Counted from the stretch's first letter, positions 1 through 9,271 are shown. The stretch: 64,000 bases of DNA from Amycolatopsis bartoniae (GCF_014191255.1 NZ_JACHWH010000001.1:2294001-2358000), one strand, 5' to 3'. Notes: generated by a model from the letters alone, not told the origin. Numbers and translations: made by a program.

Positions 1-39
1 CCCGGCGGTCACCAGCTCGCGCGGCCGCGTGAAGTGCAT
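1..39 (-). CDS. DUF3180-like membrane protein, 5' fragment
   Basis: Only the first 13 codons are present, read leftwards off the window edge; they begin MHFTRPRELVTAG. This N-terminus resembles those I recall for actinobacterial DUF3180 membrane proteins, which normally lie directly after folK in the same direction (Rv3605c after Rv3606c in M. tuberculosis). Here a MerR-type gene on the other strand lies between folK and this gene, so it must now have its own promoter in the roughly 50 bp up to the MerR palindrome. A GTG at 48 is an alternative start. The function of DUF3180 is unknown. The fragment is very short, so the call rests mainly on context and N-terminal resemblance. Confidence 0.5.
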   Translation of the reverse strand, partial: MHFTRPRELVTAG

Positions 40-63
40 GACGCCCACGGTACCGTGCGAGGC

Positions 64-84
64 TTGACCCTCCAGTGACTGGAG
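64..84 (+). promoter_or_regulatory. MerR-type promoter/operator
   Basis: A TTGACC hexamer (64-69) is followed immediately by the palindrome CTCCAG-TGA-CTGGAG (70-84). This is the usual MerR-family layout, with the operator filling a long spacer after the -35 box, and it fits autoregulation of the gene at 93. The right arm (GGAG, 81-84) also serves as a Shine-Dalgarno for the ATG at 93. If the spacer is 19 bp, the -10 would overlap that ATG, and a leaderless start at GTG 102 becomes possible. The same palindrome could act on the divergent DUF3180 gene. Confidence 0.65.
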
Positions 85-92
85 ACAGCAGC

Positions 93-992
93 ATGGCTTC
101 CGTGAGCAGGACGTTCACCATCGGGGAGCTGGCACGCCGCACGGGCCTGCCGGTCAAGACCATCCGGTTCTACTCCGACGAGGGACTGCTCCCGCCCACC
201 GACCGCACCTCCGCCGGGTACCGCCTGTACGACACGCGGTCCCTGGCCCGGCTCGAACTGATCAGGACGCTGCGTGAGCTGGGCCTCGGCCTGGACGACG
301 TGGCGAAGGTGCTCGCGTCGCGCGCCAGCGTGCCGCAGCTCGCGGCCCGCCACCTGGAGGCGCTCGACGAGCAGATCCGCAGGCTCCGGCTGCGCCGGGC
401 GGTGCTGCGTGCGGTCGTCAAGAGGAAGTCCGAACTGGAGGAAGTGAAGCTGATGAACAAGCTGGCGGCGATGTCCGATGAGGAACGGGCCCGGCTGGTC
501 GACCGGTTCTGGGACGAGATGGTCGAGGGACTGGCCGTCGACGAGGCGTTCTACGGGTGGATGCGCTCGGCGAAACCGTCCCTCCCGGACGATCCCTCAC
601 CCGAACAGGTGGAGGCGTGGGTGGAGTTCGCGGAGCTGATCCAGGACCCGTCGTTCCGGGCGCTGATCCGCGGGATGAGCGAGCGCCACGCCGGACGCGG
701 GGACGGCGGGGCGTGGGAAGCGTCGCGGGAGCAGTGGGCCGACTGGTCCGAACGGGCACAGGGGTTCCTGGACGCCGGGCTCGCTCCGTCCTCGGCGGAG
801 GGACAGGCACTGGCCGCGGAGCTGGTCGAGGCGTCCGGCCTCGACCGCGCCGCGCTGGCCCAGCAGATAGACCAGGGCAACGACGCCCGTGCCGAGCGGT
901 ACTGGCAGCTGATGGCCGTGATGAACGGCTGGCCGCCGGTCCCGACACGCTATCCCGCGGTGAACTGGCTGGTGGCGGCGCTGCGGGCGTGA
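93..992 (+). CDS. MerR family transcriptional regulator
   Basis: A 299-residue protein with an N-terminal MerR winged helix-turn-helix (residues about 6-75, including FTIGELARRTGLPVKTIRFY and a GYRLYD wing). It continues into the dimerisation helix and a roughly 180-residue helical C-terminal region that I do not recognise as a metal- or drug-binding domain. No cysteine cluster of the metal-sensing kind is visible. ATG 93 has GGAG eight bases upstream; GTG 75 lies inside the operator and is unlikely, and GTG 102 is possible if the mRNA is leaderless. The gene ends one base before folK ends on the other strand, and separates folK from the DUF3180 gene. The effector is unknown. Confidence 0.85.
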   Translation: MASVSRTFTIGELARRTGLPVKTIRFYSDEGLLPPTDRTSAGYRLYDTRSLARLELIRTLRELGLGLDDVAKVLASRASVPQLAARHLEALDEQIRRLRLRRAVLRAVVKRKSELEEVKLMNKLAAMSDEERARLVDRFWDEMVEGLAVDEAFYGWMRSAKPSLPDDPSPEQVEAWVEFAELIQDPSFRALIRGMSERHAGRGDGGAWEASREQWADWSERAQGFLDAGLAPSSAEGQALAAELVEASGLDRAALAQQIDQGNDARAERYWQLMAVMNGWPPVPTRYPAVNWLVAALRA

Positions 993-993
993 C

Positions 994-1485
994 TCAGAGC
1001 CGGAGGTCGGGCCGGGCGACGACGCCCGCCCGCTCGGCCTCCGGCAGTGCGGCCAGCAGGTCGGCGATCGGACCGTGTCCCGGCAGGATGGCGCCGGGCT
1101 CGATCTCGTGCCACGGCACCAGGACGCTGGCGCGCTCGGGCGTGCCGGGGTGCGGCAGCAGCAGCGCGGGGTCGTCCGAACGCACGCCGTCCACCGTCAC
1201 CACGTCCACATCGAGCGTCCGCGGACCCCAGCGCAGCTCGCGCACCCGGCCCGCGGCCTGCTCCAGCGCCTGGCCCGTCCGCAGCCACGCCCAGGAGTCC
1301 CGCGCGGGATCGTCCACAATGCACACCGCGTTGAGGAAGTCCGGCTGGTCGGTGACGCCCCACGGCTTCGTCTCGTACACCGTGGACACCCGCACCAGCG
1401 CGTCCCCGAGCCCGGTGACGACGGAACGCAGGTGGCCCAGCCTGTCGTCCAGGTTGGACCCGAGCGACAGGACGGCGCGGCTCAC
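994..1485 (-). CDS. folK: 2-amino-4-hydroxy-6-hydroxymethyldihydropteridine pyrophosphokinase
   Basis: HPPK transfers pyrophosphate from ATP to 6-hydroxymethyl-dihydropterin, preparing it for FolP. The 163-residue length is normal. The N-terminal [10 protein letters not shown] motif and the [11 protein letters not shown] segment carrying the Mg-binding aspartates are present, followed by [17 protein letters not shown]. The GTG start at 1485 overlaps the folB stop as GTGA, so the two are translationally coupled. It is the last gene of the fol operon here because an opposite-strand MerR gene begins the next block. Confidence 0.96.
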   Translation of the reverse strand: MSRAVLSLGSNLDDRLGHLRSVVTGLGDALVRVSTVYETKPWGVTDQPDFLNAVCIVDDPARDSWAWLRTGQALEQAAGRVRELRWGPRTLDVDVVTVDGVRSDDPALLLPHPGTPERASVLVPWHEIEPGAILPGHGPIADLLAALPEAERAGVVARPDLRL

Positions 1486-1841
1486 CGTTCCCGCCGGACG
1501 GTGACGGCGACGTCGTCGAAGGTGAGCGGGATCGGCGCGGAGGGCTTGTGGACGGTCACTTCGACCGCGCTCAGCCGTTCGTCGCGGATGACCTCGTCCG
1601 CGATCCGGCCCGCGACGCTCTCGATGAGGTCGTACGGCTCGCCGCCGACGATTCCGGCGGCGAGCTGCGCGAGCTCGCCGTAGTGGAGGGTCTGCTTGAG
1701 GTCGTCGGTCTCGGCCGCCGGTGTCAGGTCCAACCACACGGTGACGTCCACGACGAACTCCTGTCCGTCGCGCTTCTCGTGCTCGAACACGCCGTGCCTG
1801 CCGAAGACGCGCAGGCCGGTGAGCGTGATCCGGTCACTCAT
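1482..1841 (-). CDS. folB: Dihydroneopterin aldolase
   Basis: A 119-residue FolB/FolX-family protein that cleaves dihydroneopterin to 6-hydroxymethyl-dihydropterin and glycolaldehyde. The family motif [20 protein letters not shown] near residue 12 and the [14 protein letters not shown] helix are visible. The ATG at 1841 overlaps the folP stop by eight bases; a GTG two codons upstream is an alternative. It is the third gene of the folE-folP-folB-folK operon, with 4-bp coupling to folK. Confidence 0.95.
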   Translation of the reverse strand: MSDRITLTGLRVFGRHGVFEHEKRDGQEFVVDVTVWLDLTPAAETDDLKQTLHYGELAQLAAGIVGGEPYDLIESVAGRIADEVIRDERLSAVEVTVHKPSAPIPLTFDDVAVTVRRER

Positions 1842-2673
1842 GCCCACGCTGCCAGGCCGCGGCGACGGTCACGGCGTCCAGCGACGCCCCGACCGAGTGC
1901 ACCCTGACTCCCCACGCGCCGGCCGCGGCGGCCAGTGCGGACACCGCCGCGGTGGCGTCCTCGCGGCCCGACGGCGGGCGCGGCTCGCCCTGCTCGTCGG
2001 CGAGCAGCCGACCGAGAAAGCGCTTTCGCGAGGCACCCACGAGCACCGGGAAACCCATGTCCACAAAGGACCTCAACTCGTGCAGCAGCGCCCAGTCGTG
2101 TGGCGCGTGCTTGGCGAACCCGAGGCCGGGGTCGATCACGATGCGCTCCTGCGCGACCCCGGCGGCGAGCGCGGCGTCCACTCGCGCCCGCAACTCGGTC
2201 CGCACCTCGGCGACGACGTCGTCGTACTGCGCGAGCCGGTTCATGTCCCTGCTGTGCCCGCGCCAGTGCATGAGGATCCACGGCGCACCGGTGGTGGCCG
2301 CGACCTTCGCCATGTCCGGGTCGGCCAGGCCGCCGGACACATCGTTGATCACGCGGGCGCCGGCGTCCAGCGCGGCCTCGGCGACAGCGGCGCGGGTGGT
2401 GTCGACGGAGAGGTGGAGCCCGTCGGCCGCGAGGGTGCGCACGACGGGCAGCACCCGGTCGATCTCGGTCTGGGCGTCCACCCGGGCCGCGCCGGGCCTC
2501 GTCGACTCGCCCCCGACGTCGATGATGTCCGCGCCGCGGGCCCACATGTCGTGCGCGTGCGCGAGGGCGGCGTCGACGCCGAGGTAGCGGCCGCCGTCGG
2601 AGAACGAGTCGGGCGTGACGTTCAGGACGCCCATCACGACACAGCGCCCCGGGGACGGCAGCGCGCTGCTCAC
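1834..2673 (-). CDS. folP: Dihydropteroate synthase
   Basis: DHPS condenses hydroxymethyl-dihydropterin pyrophosphate with p-aminobenzoate and is the sulfonamide target. The 279-residue protein shows both signatures: [14 protein letters not shown] near the N-terminus and the later GGESTRPGA, with DPGLGFAK and GASRKRFLG further on. The GTG start at 2673 overlaps the folE stop as GTGA. An ATG far upstream is ignored because it would overlap most of the folE 3' end. The conserved RKRF codons contain a 12-bp palindrome GAAAGCGCTTTC (2016-2027) that recurs elsewhere in the window. Confidence 0.96.
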   Translation of the reverse strand: MSSALPSPGRCVVMGVLNVTPDSFSDGGRYLGVDAALAHAHDMWARGADIIDVGGESTRPGAARVDAQTEIDRVLPVVRTLAADGLHLSVDTTRAAVAEAALDAGARVINDVSGGLADPDMAKVAATTGAPWILMHWRGHSRDMNRLAQYDDVVAEVRTELRARVDAALAAGVAQERIVIDPGLGFAKHAPHDWALLHELRSFVDMGFPVLVGASRKRFLGRLLADEQGEPRPPSGREDATAAVSALAAAAGAWGVRVHSVGASLDAVTVAAAWQRGHE

Positions 2674-3827
2674 CGGCGCCCCTTGATCAACTCCAGGGCC
2701 TCCGCGCGCGTGGAGGCGGAGGACTGCAACAGCCCGCGCACCGCGGACGTCGTGGTGCGGGCGCCGGCCTTGCGGATGCCGCGCATCGACATGCACAGGT
2801 GCTCGGCCTCGATCACGACGATCACGCCGCGGGGCTTGAGCCTACGATCGAGCGCGTCCGCGACCTGCGACGTCAGCCGCTCCTGCACCTGCGGCCGCTT
2901 GGCGTACAGGTCGACCAGCCGGGCCAGCTTCGAGAGCCCGGTGACCTTCCCCTGCCCGTTCGGGATGTACCCGATGTGGGCGACGCCGTGGAACGGGACC
3001 AGGTGGTGTTCGCAGTTGTGCGTCAGGTGCCCCGCCACCAGGAACGTCGGGTGGGGTTCGCACTTGTAGCTGTAGACGGTGCACGGCTCGACGACCGGGC
3101 GCACCGAGCGGACCTCGACGTACTCGGACTCGGCGAGGCCGGTGGCGTAGTCGTACTGGGCGAAGCCGTGCCGCCGGTACCAGTCGTCCGCGACGACCGG
3201 GGCACCAACGAGTGCAGGGGCGCGCCGGGCGCGGGACATGCTCCGCACGTCCGTCCACTCGACGCAGGTGCCCTCGACGTCCTTCGCCTCCAGCCACCCC
3301 TGCGGAGTGGCCAGCGGGTGGTCGGGCGTGACCCGGAAGGCACCGGCGGAGGTGACGACCTCGACCAGCTCACGCGTCCGGTGCGAGCTGATCCGCGTGA
3401 CCGTCGTTTCCTCTACCCGCCCCTGGGCCAGGGTCCACAGCTTGTCCCCGACCTCGACGTCCCGCGCCTGCTTCCGCCCGCCGACGGCGTCGACCGGCTG
3501 CTCGCCGGGAACGCAGGTGGAGTAGATCGGGATGTCCGTGACCAGCACGAGCTCTTCGTGGGCCTCGTCGAAGGTGCGGTCCAGCACCGCGTCCGGGTCG
3601 ACGTAGAGACCCGCGAACATCTCCTGGTAAGCCCGTGCGACCCGGGCCGGGGTGTCCCGCAGGCCATCCCGGTCCGGGTCCTCGCCCACGGCCAGCAGCA
3701 ACTCGCGCACGGCCTTCTCGGCGCGCGCCTGGTCGAACACCGGCCCGTTCTCGCGGGTCAGCTCACTGTCGATTTTGACCGTCCTGCTCGTCGGGGTCGC
3801 GGCGGTGCTGCCCTTCGCCGGAACCAC
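2670..3827 (-). CDS. folE: GTP cyclohydrolase I interrupted by an in-frame mini-intein
   Basis: FolE makes 7,8-dihydroneopterin triphosphate from GTP, the first step of folate synthesis. The exteins match the family closely: an N-terminal part ending DIPIYST, and a C-terminal part resuming [19 protein letters not shown] and running through RPQVQERLT and [11 protein letters not shown]. Between T and C sits a 167-residue intein (3015-3515). The cysteine right after it is the zinc ligand of the CEHH motif, so only spliced protein can be active. Start choice is uncertain: GTG 3827 has an AAGGA Shine-Dalgarno but overlaps ftsH by 65 bases; GTG 3740 gives a shorter N-terminus and a spliced enzyme of about 189 residues, close to the usual length. 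The gene lies directly behind ftsH. Confidence 0.95.
   Translation of the reverse strand: MVPAKGSTAATPTSRTVKIDSELTRENGPVFDQARAEKAVRELLLAVGEDPDRDGLRDTPARVARAYQEMFAGLYVDPDAVLDRTFDEAHEELVLVTDIPIYSTCVPGEQPVDAVGGRKQARDVEVGDKLWTLAQGRVEETTVTRISSHRTRELVEVVTSAGAFRVTPDHPLATPQGWLEAKDVEGTCVEWTDVRSMSRARRAPALVGAPVVADDWYRRHGFAQYDYATGLAESEYVEVRSVRPVVEPCTVYSYKCEPHPTFLVAGHLTHNCEHHLVPFHGVAHIGYIPNGQGKVTGLSKLARLVDLYAKRPQVQERLTSQVADALDRRLKPRGVIVVIEAEHLCMSMRGIRKAGARTTTSAVRGLLQSSASTRAEALELIKGRR
3015..3515 (-). other. FolE mini-intein (protein splicing element)
   Basis: The element is 167 codons, in frame within folE. It begins with Cys1 ([10 protein letters not shown]) followed by a block A-like EVGDKLWTL. Block B is [20 protein letters not shown], with the TxxH motif as TPDH. 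Block F/G is [15 protein letters not shown], ending in the penultimate His and terminal Asn, and the next extein residue is Cys. All residues needed for class 1 splicing are therefore present. The stretch between blocks B and F (residues about 85-140) is too short for a homing endonuclease and shows no LAGLIDADG or HNH motif, so this is a mini-intein. The uninterrupted FolE family sequence across the junction reads IYSTCEHH. Confidence 0.95.
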
Positions 3828-6111
3828 CGAACCATTTTCCTTGCTGCTGCTCGCCCGGCTGCTGGCGCCACTCCTCCGTCGGCGGCCGCCACTGCGGACC
3901 GCCGCTACCCGGCTGGGTCGCGGGCGTCCACCCCGGAGGGGCACCGTAGTTCGGCGGCCCCGCGGGACCGTTCGGCGCCTGCGGCCACTGGTTGTTGCCG
4001 TTCGACGGGTTGTACCGGCCGCCGCCGTTCGGACCCGACGGCGGGGCGTACGGGTTCGACGGGGGCTCGGGCTGGTGGTACGGCGGGCCGCCCGGCAGGT
4101 CGCCCCCGCCGGGAGCGGTGGCCACCGGAGTGGGCGCGGGCCGCGGAGCGGGTTTCTGCTCCTCCTCGTCCGGCCAGGGCTCGCCGCGCTCCATCGCCAG
4201 CTCACGCGGGGTCTTGATCGGGGGCTTGTCCGACGGCACGCGCTCACCGAACTCGTTGAACACGGTGATGTGCGGCCGCTTCTCGACCGACGCGAAGATC
4301 CGCTCCAGGTCCTTGCGCTGCAGCGTCTCTTTTTCGAGCAGCTCCAGCACCAGGTCGTCGAGCACGTCGCGGTAGGTGTTGAGCACCTCGTACGCCTCGG
4401 TGTGCGCGGTCTCGATGAGCTTGCGCACCTCTTCGTCGATCTCGTGCGCGACCTCGAGCGAGTAGTCCGCCTGGCGGCCCGCCGACCGGCCCAGGAACGG
4501 GTCGCCCTGGTCCTGGCCGTACTTGACCGCGCCGAGGCGGGCGCTCATGCCGTACTCGGTGACCATCGCCTTGGCGATCTTGGTGGCCTGCTCGATGTCG
4601 GAGGACGCGCCGGTGGTCGGCTCGTGGAAGACCAGCTCCTCGGCCGTGCGCCCGCCCATGGCGAACACCAGCCGCGCGATCATCTCCGAGCGCGTCATCA
4701 GCTGCTTGTCGTCCTCGGGCACGACCAGCGCGTGCCCGCCGGTGCGGCCACGCGGCAGGATCGTCAGCTTGTACACCGGCTCCAGGTCCGGCATCGCCCA
4801 CGCGGCGAGCGCGTGCCCGCCCTCGTGGTAGGCCGTGATCTTCTTCTCCTTCTCGGAGATGATCCGGCTCTTGCGCGCCGGGCCGCCGATCACGCGGTCC
4901 ACCGACTCTTCGAGCGCGGCGTCGGTGATGACGTGCCCGTTCTCGCGGGCGGTGAGCAACGCGGCCTCGTTGATGACGTTCGCCAGGTCGGCGCCGGACA
5001 TGCCCACCGTGCGCTTGGCGAGCGAGTGGAGGTCCACGTTCTGCGCCAGCGGCTTGCCCTTGGAGTGCACCTCGAGGATCGCGCGGCGGCCGAGCAGGTC
5101 CGGCGCGGACACCGGGATCTGCCGGTCGAAGCGGCCGGGCCGCAGCAACGCCGGGTCCAGGATGTCGGGCCGGTTCGTGGCCGCGATCAGGATGATGCCC
5201 CCGCGGGCGTCGAAGCCGTCCATCTCGACCAGCAGCTGGTTCAGCGTCTGCTCGCGCTCGTCGTGCCCACCGCCGAGGCCGGCGCCACGCTGGCGGCCGA
5301 CCGCGTCGATCTCGTCGACGAAGATGATGCAGGGCGAGTTCTGCTTCGCCTGCTCGAACAGGTCACGGACACGGGAGGCACCGACACCGACGAACATCTC
5401 GACGAAGTCCGAACCGGAGATCGTGTAGAACGGCACCCCGGCCTCACCGGCGACGGCACGCGCCAGCAGCGTCTTGCCGGTGCCGGGCGGGCCGTAGAGC
5501 AGCACGCCCTTCGGGATCTTCGCACCCAGCGCCTGGTAGCGCGCCGGGTTCTGCAGGAAGTCCTTGATCTCGTACAGCTCTTCGACGGCCTCGTCGGCAC
5601 CCGCGACGTCACCGAAGGTGGTCTTGGGCATGTCCTTGTTGAGCTGCTTCGCCTTGGACTTGCCGAAGTTGAGCACCCGGTTGCCGCCGCCCTGGGCGTT
5701 GTTCATCATCCACATGAGCAGCAGGAGCAGGATGCCCAGCGGGATCATGTAGATCAGCAGCTGGGAGATCCAGGACTGCTGCGTCACCGTGGTGGTGAAC
5801 TTGATGTTCGGCTTCGACACCAGCAGGTCGTAGATGGGCCGCGTCGCGTCGGACGGGTACGGCGTGATGACCTGGTCGACCTGCTGCCCGTCGACGTCGA
5901 TCTTGTTGGTGAGCGACAGCTTGAGCTGCTGCTCCTTGTCCTCGAGGTTCGCTTCCTTCACATTGCCCGCGTTGATCTGCGCGATCGCCTGTGAAGTCGG
6001 GACCTGGGTGTAGCCGCGGTCGCTGTCGAAGATGGTGCTGAACGCGAAGTAGAGCAGCAGAACCGCGACGATCCACAGCAGTGGGTTCCTGAGCAGGCGC
6101 TTCCGGTCCAT
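3763..6111 (-). CDS. ftsH: ATP-dependent zinc metalloprotease FtsH
   Basis: A membrane-anchored AAA+ protease of 782 residues that degrades membrane and regulatory proteins. It has an N-terminal transmembrane segment (residues about 10-27), an extracytoplasmic domain, and a second transmembrane segment before the AAA domain. Walker A is GPPGTGKT (about 206-213), Walker B is IIFVDEIDA, and the zinc site is HEGGH (429-433). The last roughly 140 residues form a Pro/Gly/Gln/Asn-rich cytoplasmic tail, common in actinobacterial FtsH but not part of the fold. ATG 6111 is the only good start. It precedes folE with overlapping or near-overlapping ends, the same order as Rv3610c-Rv3609c. Confidence 0.97.
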   Translation of the reverse strand: MDRKRLLRNPLLWIVAVLLLYFAFSTIFDSDRGYTQVPTSQAIAQINAGNVKEANLEDKEQQLKLSLTNKIDVDGQQVDQVITPYPSDATRPIYDLLVSKPNIKFTTTVTQQSWISQLLIYMIPLGILLLLLMWMMNNAQGGGNRVLNFGKSKAKQLNKDMPKTTFGDVAGADEAVEELYEIKDFLQNPARYQALGAKIPKGVLLYGPPGTGKTLLARAVAGEAGVPFYTISGSDFVEMFVGVGASRVRDLFEQAKQNSPCIIFVDEIDAVGRQRGAGLGGGHDEREQTLNQLLVEMDGFDARGGIILIAATNRPDILDPALLRPGRFDRQIPVSAPDLLGRRAILEVHSKGKPLAQNVDLHSLAKRTVGMSGADLANVINEAALLTARENGHVITDAALEESVDRVIGGPARKSRIISEKEKKITAYHEGGHALAAWAMPDLEPVYKLTILPRGRTGGHALVVPEDDKQLMTRSEMIARLVFAMGGRTAEELVFHEPTTGASSDIEQATKIAKAMVTEYGMSARLGAVKYGQDQGDPFLGRSAGRQADYSLEVAHEIDEEVRKLIETAHTEAYEVLNTYRDVLDDLVLELLEKETLQRKDLERIFASVEKRPHITVFNEFGERVPSDKPPIKTPRELAMERGEPWPDEEEQKPAPRPAPTPVATAPGGGDLPGGPPYHQPEPPSNPYAPPSGPNGGGRYNPSNGNNQWPQAPNGPAGPPNYGAPPGWTPATQPGSGGPQWRPPTEEWRQQPGEQQQGKWFGGSGEGQHRRDPDEQDGQNRQ

Positions 6112-6302
6112 ATGCCTCGGCCGTGTGGCCTTGACCCTCCCTGGTTAGGCGGTAGATGCTCACATCCGCCGTCACGGTGTACACAACGACTTGCGGGGCG
6201 CGGGGGACACCCGTCTACCCAGGGTACAGTCCGGCGGACCTCGGCACCCGCACTAGTCTCCGGCTGCTCAACGGCCGGTCGGGGCACCGGGTTCCCGGCA
6301 GG

Positions 6303-7112
6303 TCAGGACGTGACGCTCGCGACCATCTCCGACAGCCGCGTGCGCAGGGTCTTGGCGTCCGCGGGGGCCACCGTCACCCACTCCCGGCCGTCCGGACCGG
6401 GGCGGGAAAGGCTCAGGTAGCGGCCGGTGGCGGTGTCGAACCAGGCCAGCACCGGGGACCGGCGGCGCGCGCCCAGCTCGCTGCGGCTGTTCGCTGCCAG
6501 CTGACCGCCGCGCAGCCGCGGCTGACCGGCCAGCCGCGCGTAGGACTCGCGCGGGTCGGCCACCTGCTCGCTCAGCGACGTCCGCCGCCGCGACTTCGCC
6601 GGCGCCGCCTCCCCGCCGGGCGTGACCGGCACGCGGCTCGGCGGGATCCGCAGCGCCTCCTGCACCGGCAGGGTGATGGACGCCTCGGTGCCGCGCTTGC
6701 CCGTGGGCAGCAGGTCCACCACCGCCGACGCCAGCCCCTCGGGGAACGTGGGCCGGAGCCAGATCCCGTCCGCGGTCTGGATCGCGATGACGCCGTTGGT
6801 GCCGTCCGACGCGGCGAGGATGCCGACCGGCGGCGCCTGGTACTCGGGGATGTGCAGCGCGTCGATGCTCACCGCGGGCCGGGCCAGCAATGTGAACCAG
6901 TCCTCGACGTGCGGTTCCAGCCTGCCGAAGTGGTCACGCAGGCCACGCGCCTTGAGCTCGTTGTGCGCCCGCTGGCGCAACACCGACCGCTCGTCGACGG
7001 TCGCTCCGTGCGAACGGACGCGCAGCGGGTAGGGCAGCTCGCCGAGGTCGACGGCCTCCCACAGGAAGTCGAACGTCAGCGGTGAGAAGAACTCCTGCCC
7101 ACCGGTCACCAT
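6303..7112 (-). CDS. ESX secretion-associated protein, EspG family (copy 1)
   Basis: A 269-residue protein of the EspG family, cytosolic chaperones that bind ESX (type VII) substrates of the PE/PPE type. The family opening FDFLWEAVDLGELPYPL, an RSHGATVDER segment and the C-terminal RPGPDGREWVTVAPAD pattern are shared with the next gene upstream, which is a clear paralogue. Its ATG overlaps the stop of that paralogue. There is no signal peptide or membrane segment, consistent with a cytosolic chaperone. It ends about 190 bp before the ftsH start; that gap shows no obvious gene. Confidence 0.85.
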   Translation of the reverse strand: MVTGGQEFFSPLTFDFLWEAVDLGELPYPLRVRSHGATVDERSVLRQRAHNELKARGLRDHFGRLEPHVEDWFTLLARPAVSIDALHIPEYQAPPVGILAASDGTNGVIAIQTADGIWLRPTFPEGLASAVVDLLPTGKRGTEASITLPVQEALRIPPSRVPVTPGGEAAPAKSRRRTSLSEQVADPRESYARLAGQPRLRGGQLAANSRSELGARRRSPVLAWFDTATGRYLSLSRPGPDGREWVTVAPADAKTLRTRLSEMVASVTS

Positions 7113-7909
7113 GCTCCTCCCGGCGCCATCGTCGTGCTGGCAGCACCGGAGAGCATCTCATTGAGCCGCTGCCGCAGTGACGCGGCGTCCGCGGGGGCGA
7201 TCGTGATCCAGTCCCGGCCGTCGTGGCCGCGGGTGGCCTGGGTGAAGTACCGGCCGGACTCGGTGTCGAACCAGCTCAGCACCGGTGCGCGGACCTTGCC
7301 GGACAGCCGTCCGCGCGCGTTGGCGCCGATCTGGCCGCCGCGCAGCCGCGGCTGTGCCTGCAGCCGGGCGAGCGCCTTGCGGTCCTCGTCCGCGCTCACG
7401 CGGCCGGCCGCGTCGGCGACCCGGCGCTGCAGGAAGTCCGCGCCGGTGCCGGTGAGCAGCTGTTCGAGCGGCACGGTGATCGACTTCTCGGCGCCCCGCG
7501 GCGCGGGCGGCAGCAACGACACGACGGCGCTGGCCAGCCCGTCCGCCGGGGCCGGATGGAAGTGGAAACCCCGCTCGTCCTGCACCGCGAGCACACCCTG
7601 ACCGTTGAGGGCGGCCGCCACCGCGAGCAGCGGGCGGGTGTTCGGCGCGGACAGGTGCACCGAGTCGAGGCTCACCTCGGACCCGGCGAGCACCTCGAAG
7701 AAGTTCTCCACGTGCGGCTCGGGGCGGCCCCGGCCGTCCGCGACGCCCCGGCGGGCCAGCTCGGCGAGAGCCTGCCCGCGCAGGTGCGCGCGTTCGTCCA
7801 GAGTCGCCCCGTGCGACCGGAACTCCAGGGGGTACGGCAGCTCGCCGGCCCCGAACGACTCCCACAGGAAGTCCAGCTCCAGCGGAGTCAGCAGCTCCGC
7901 ACGCGTCAC
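7106..7909 (-). CDS. ESX secretion-associated protein, EspG family (copy 2)
   Basis: A 267-residue EspG paralogue beginning VTRAELLTPLELDFLWE. The GTG at 7909 overlaps the stop of the WxG/PPE-like gene as GTGA, which supports this start and implies translational coupling of chaperone and substrate. It aligns with copy 1 over its whole length: GELPYPLEFRSHGATLDER near the start, QPRLRGGQIGANARGRL and FDTESGRYFTQATRGHDGRDW near the end. Two adjacent EspG copies suggest that each serves a different partner, or that they form a pair; the sequence does not decide this. Confidence 0.87.
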   Translation of the reverse strand: MTRAELLTPLELDFLWESFGAGELPYPLEFRSHGATLDERAHLRGQALAELARRGVADGRGRPEPHVENFFEVLAGSEVSLDSVHLSAPNTRPLLAVAAALNGQGVLAVQDERGFHFHPAPADGLASAVVSLLPPAPRGAEKSITVPLEQLLTGTGADFLQRRVADAAGRVSADEDRKALARLQAQPRLRGGQIGANARGRLSGKVRAPVLSWFDTESGRYFTQATRGHDGRDWITIAPADAASLRQRLNEMLSGAASTTMAPGGAW

Positions 7910-9258
7910 TCTTCGTCCTCGTCGTCGGCCCAGGCGCCGATGACCGGGGGCGCCGTGGCCACGTTGGCGCCGAACGCCTCGTCCGGGTCGGCCTCGACGA
8001 GGTACGAGGCGCGCTGGTGCTCCTCGTCCTCGGTGCCGTGGGCACCGCCGGCGCCCATCCCGCCCATCCCCGGCGGAGGCGTGCTGCCGGTGCCGCCGAT
8101 GGTGCCGTTGGGCGAGACCACCGGCTGCGCGGCGTTCGCGTGGCCCTGCTGCTGGTTCTGCTCGGTGCTCGCCGCGGCCGTCTCGTCGACTTCCTTCTTG
8201 GCGGCGGTCTTGTTGCCCCGCCCCAGAACGGCCTTGCCCGCGGCCGCGCCCAGTCCGGCACCGGCGAGGCCGAGCCCGACCCCGAGCGCCGCGGAACCAC
8301 CGCCACCGGAGGAGGACGAGGGCACCGGCGTCGACTGCGCGGCCGGAGCCACGCCCGCACCGGAGACCACACCCGGCGCCGGGGCGCCAGGCGCGCCGAC
8401 CGCGCCCGGGTTCGCACCCTGGCCGACCTGGCCGAGGTGCGCGCCGAAGGCCGAACCACGGCCGACGTCGACACCGCCCGCACCGAGGCCGGTGGCCGGA
8501 CCCAGCGCGCCGCCGCCGTAGACGCCCAGCACGGAGCTGGTGCCCGCAACCGAGGAAGACGCCTTCGTGGCACCGATCGCGCCGTCCGGCGGGAGGCCGA
8601 GCGACTCCGGGCCGAAGCTCGGGGTCGAGTCGTCCACCTCGGACATCGCCTGCGTGTAGGCGTTGAAGTACTGGACCTGCTGCGCGTGCACCGACTTGGC
8701 CTCGTCGGCCTGCGCCTTCATGTCGGCGACCATCGCGGCGGGACCGCCCGCGAGCATCGCCGCGGTCTGCCTGCCAGGGTCGAAGTCCTTCGGCGCCGGC
8801 ATCTTCTTGACCTCGGCCGCCGCCGCGGCCTGCTGCGCCATGCGGTTGGCCATCGTGTGCGCCGCGTCGCCCGCCTGCTTGCTCGAACCGGCGATGCCCA
8901 CGAGCGCGCCCTGCGCGGCTCCCGCACCCTTGCCGACCCACACGTTGCCCAGCTCGGCGACCGCGTTGTACAGGTCGGTGGCCGCCTGGTGCAGCTCATC
9001 GCCGTGGGCCTTCCACACCTGGCCGGTGGCCTCGGCCGTCGCCGGGTCGTTGTTCACCGTCGCGCCCTGGTAGAGCTGCGTGCTCTCCTGAGAGGCCCAG
9101 TTCGGCGGGCTGCCGATGGCGCGGTCCGAGCCGTAGTCGAAACCGCCCGCGTTGTTGCGCGCCTGCTCGACGAGCGCCGCCGTCTCCCCGTTGTCCCCCA
9201 GGGACACGGGGGCGGGCGTGGCGCCGCCGGGAGTTCTCTGGTCGTCGATGCCGCTCAT
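7906..9258 (-). CDS. WxG/PPE-like ESX substrate with Gly/Ala-rich linker
   Basis: A 450-residue protein with no classical signal peptide. Residues 1-190 are helical and contain a WxG turn (NVWVG, Trp107) between two long helices, as in WXG100 and PPE domains. A low-complexity Gly/Ala/Pro/Ser region follows (about 210-400). The C-terminal tail is acidic, with RASYLVEADPDEAFGANV, APPVIGAW and DDEDEE; similar tails occur on other actinobacterial ESX-linked proteins. The stop is coupled to the EspG gene behind it and the EspC-like gene lies 13 bp in front. I infer a secreted ESX substrate. Its interval (ftsH to hpt) is where M. tuberculosis holds espA-espC-espD. Confidence 0.75.
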   Translation of the reverse strand: MSGIDDQRTPGGATPAPVSLGDNGETAALVEQARNNAGGFDYGSDRAIGSPPNWASQESTQLYQGATVNNDPATAEATGQVWKAHGDELHQAATDLYNAVAELGNVWVGKGAGAAQGALVGIAGSSKQAGDAAHTMANRMAQQAAAAAEVKKMPAPKDFDPGRQTAAMLAGGPAAMVADMKAQADEAKSVHAQQVQYFNAYTQAMSEVDDSTPSFGPESLGLPPDGAIGATKASSSVAGTSSVLGVYGGGALGPATGLGAGGVDVGRGSAFGAHLGQVGQGANPGAVGAPGAPAPGVVSGAGVAPAAQSTPVPSSSSGGGGSAALGVGLGLAGAGLGAAAGKAVLGRGNKTAAKKEVDETAAASTEQNQQQGHANAAQPVVSPNGTIGGTGSTPPPGMGGMGAGGAHGTEDEEHQRASYLVEADPDEAFGANVATAPPVIGAWADDEDEE

Positions 9259-9271
9259 GCCGCCCCCTGGA

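Noticed and set aside
3652..5994. A 780-residue open frame on the plus strand opposite ftsH
   Set aside because: It is the antisense shadow of the well-matched ftsH gene, Arg/His/Val-rich with no family motif.
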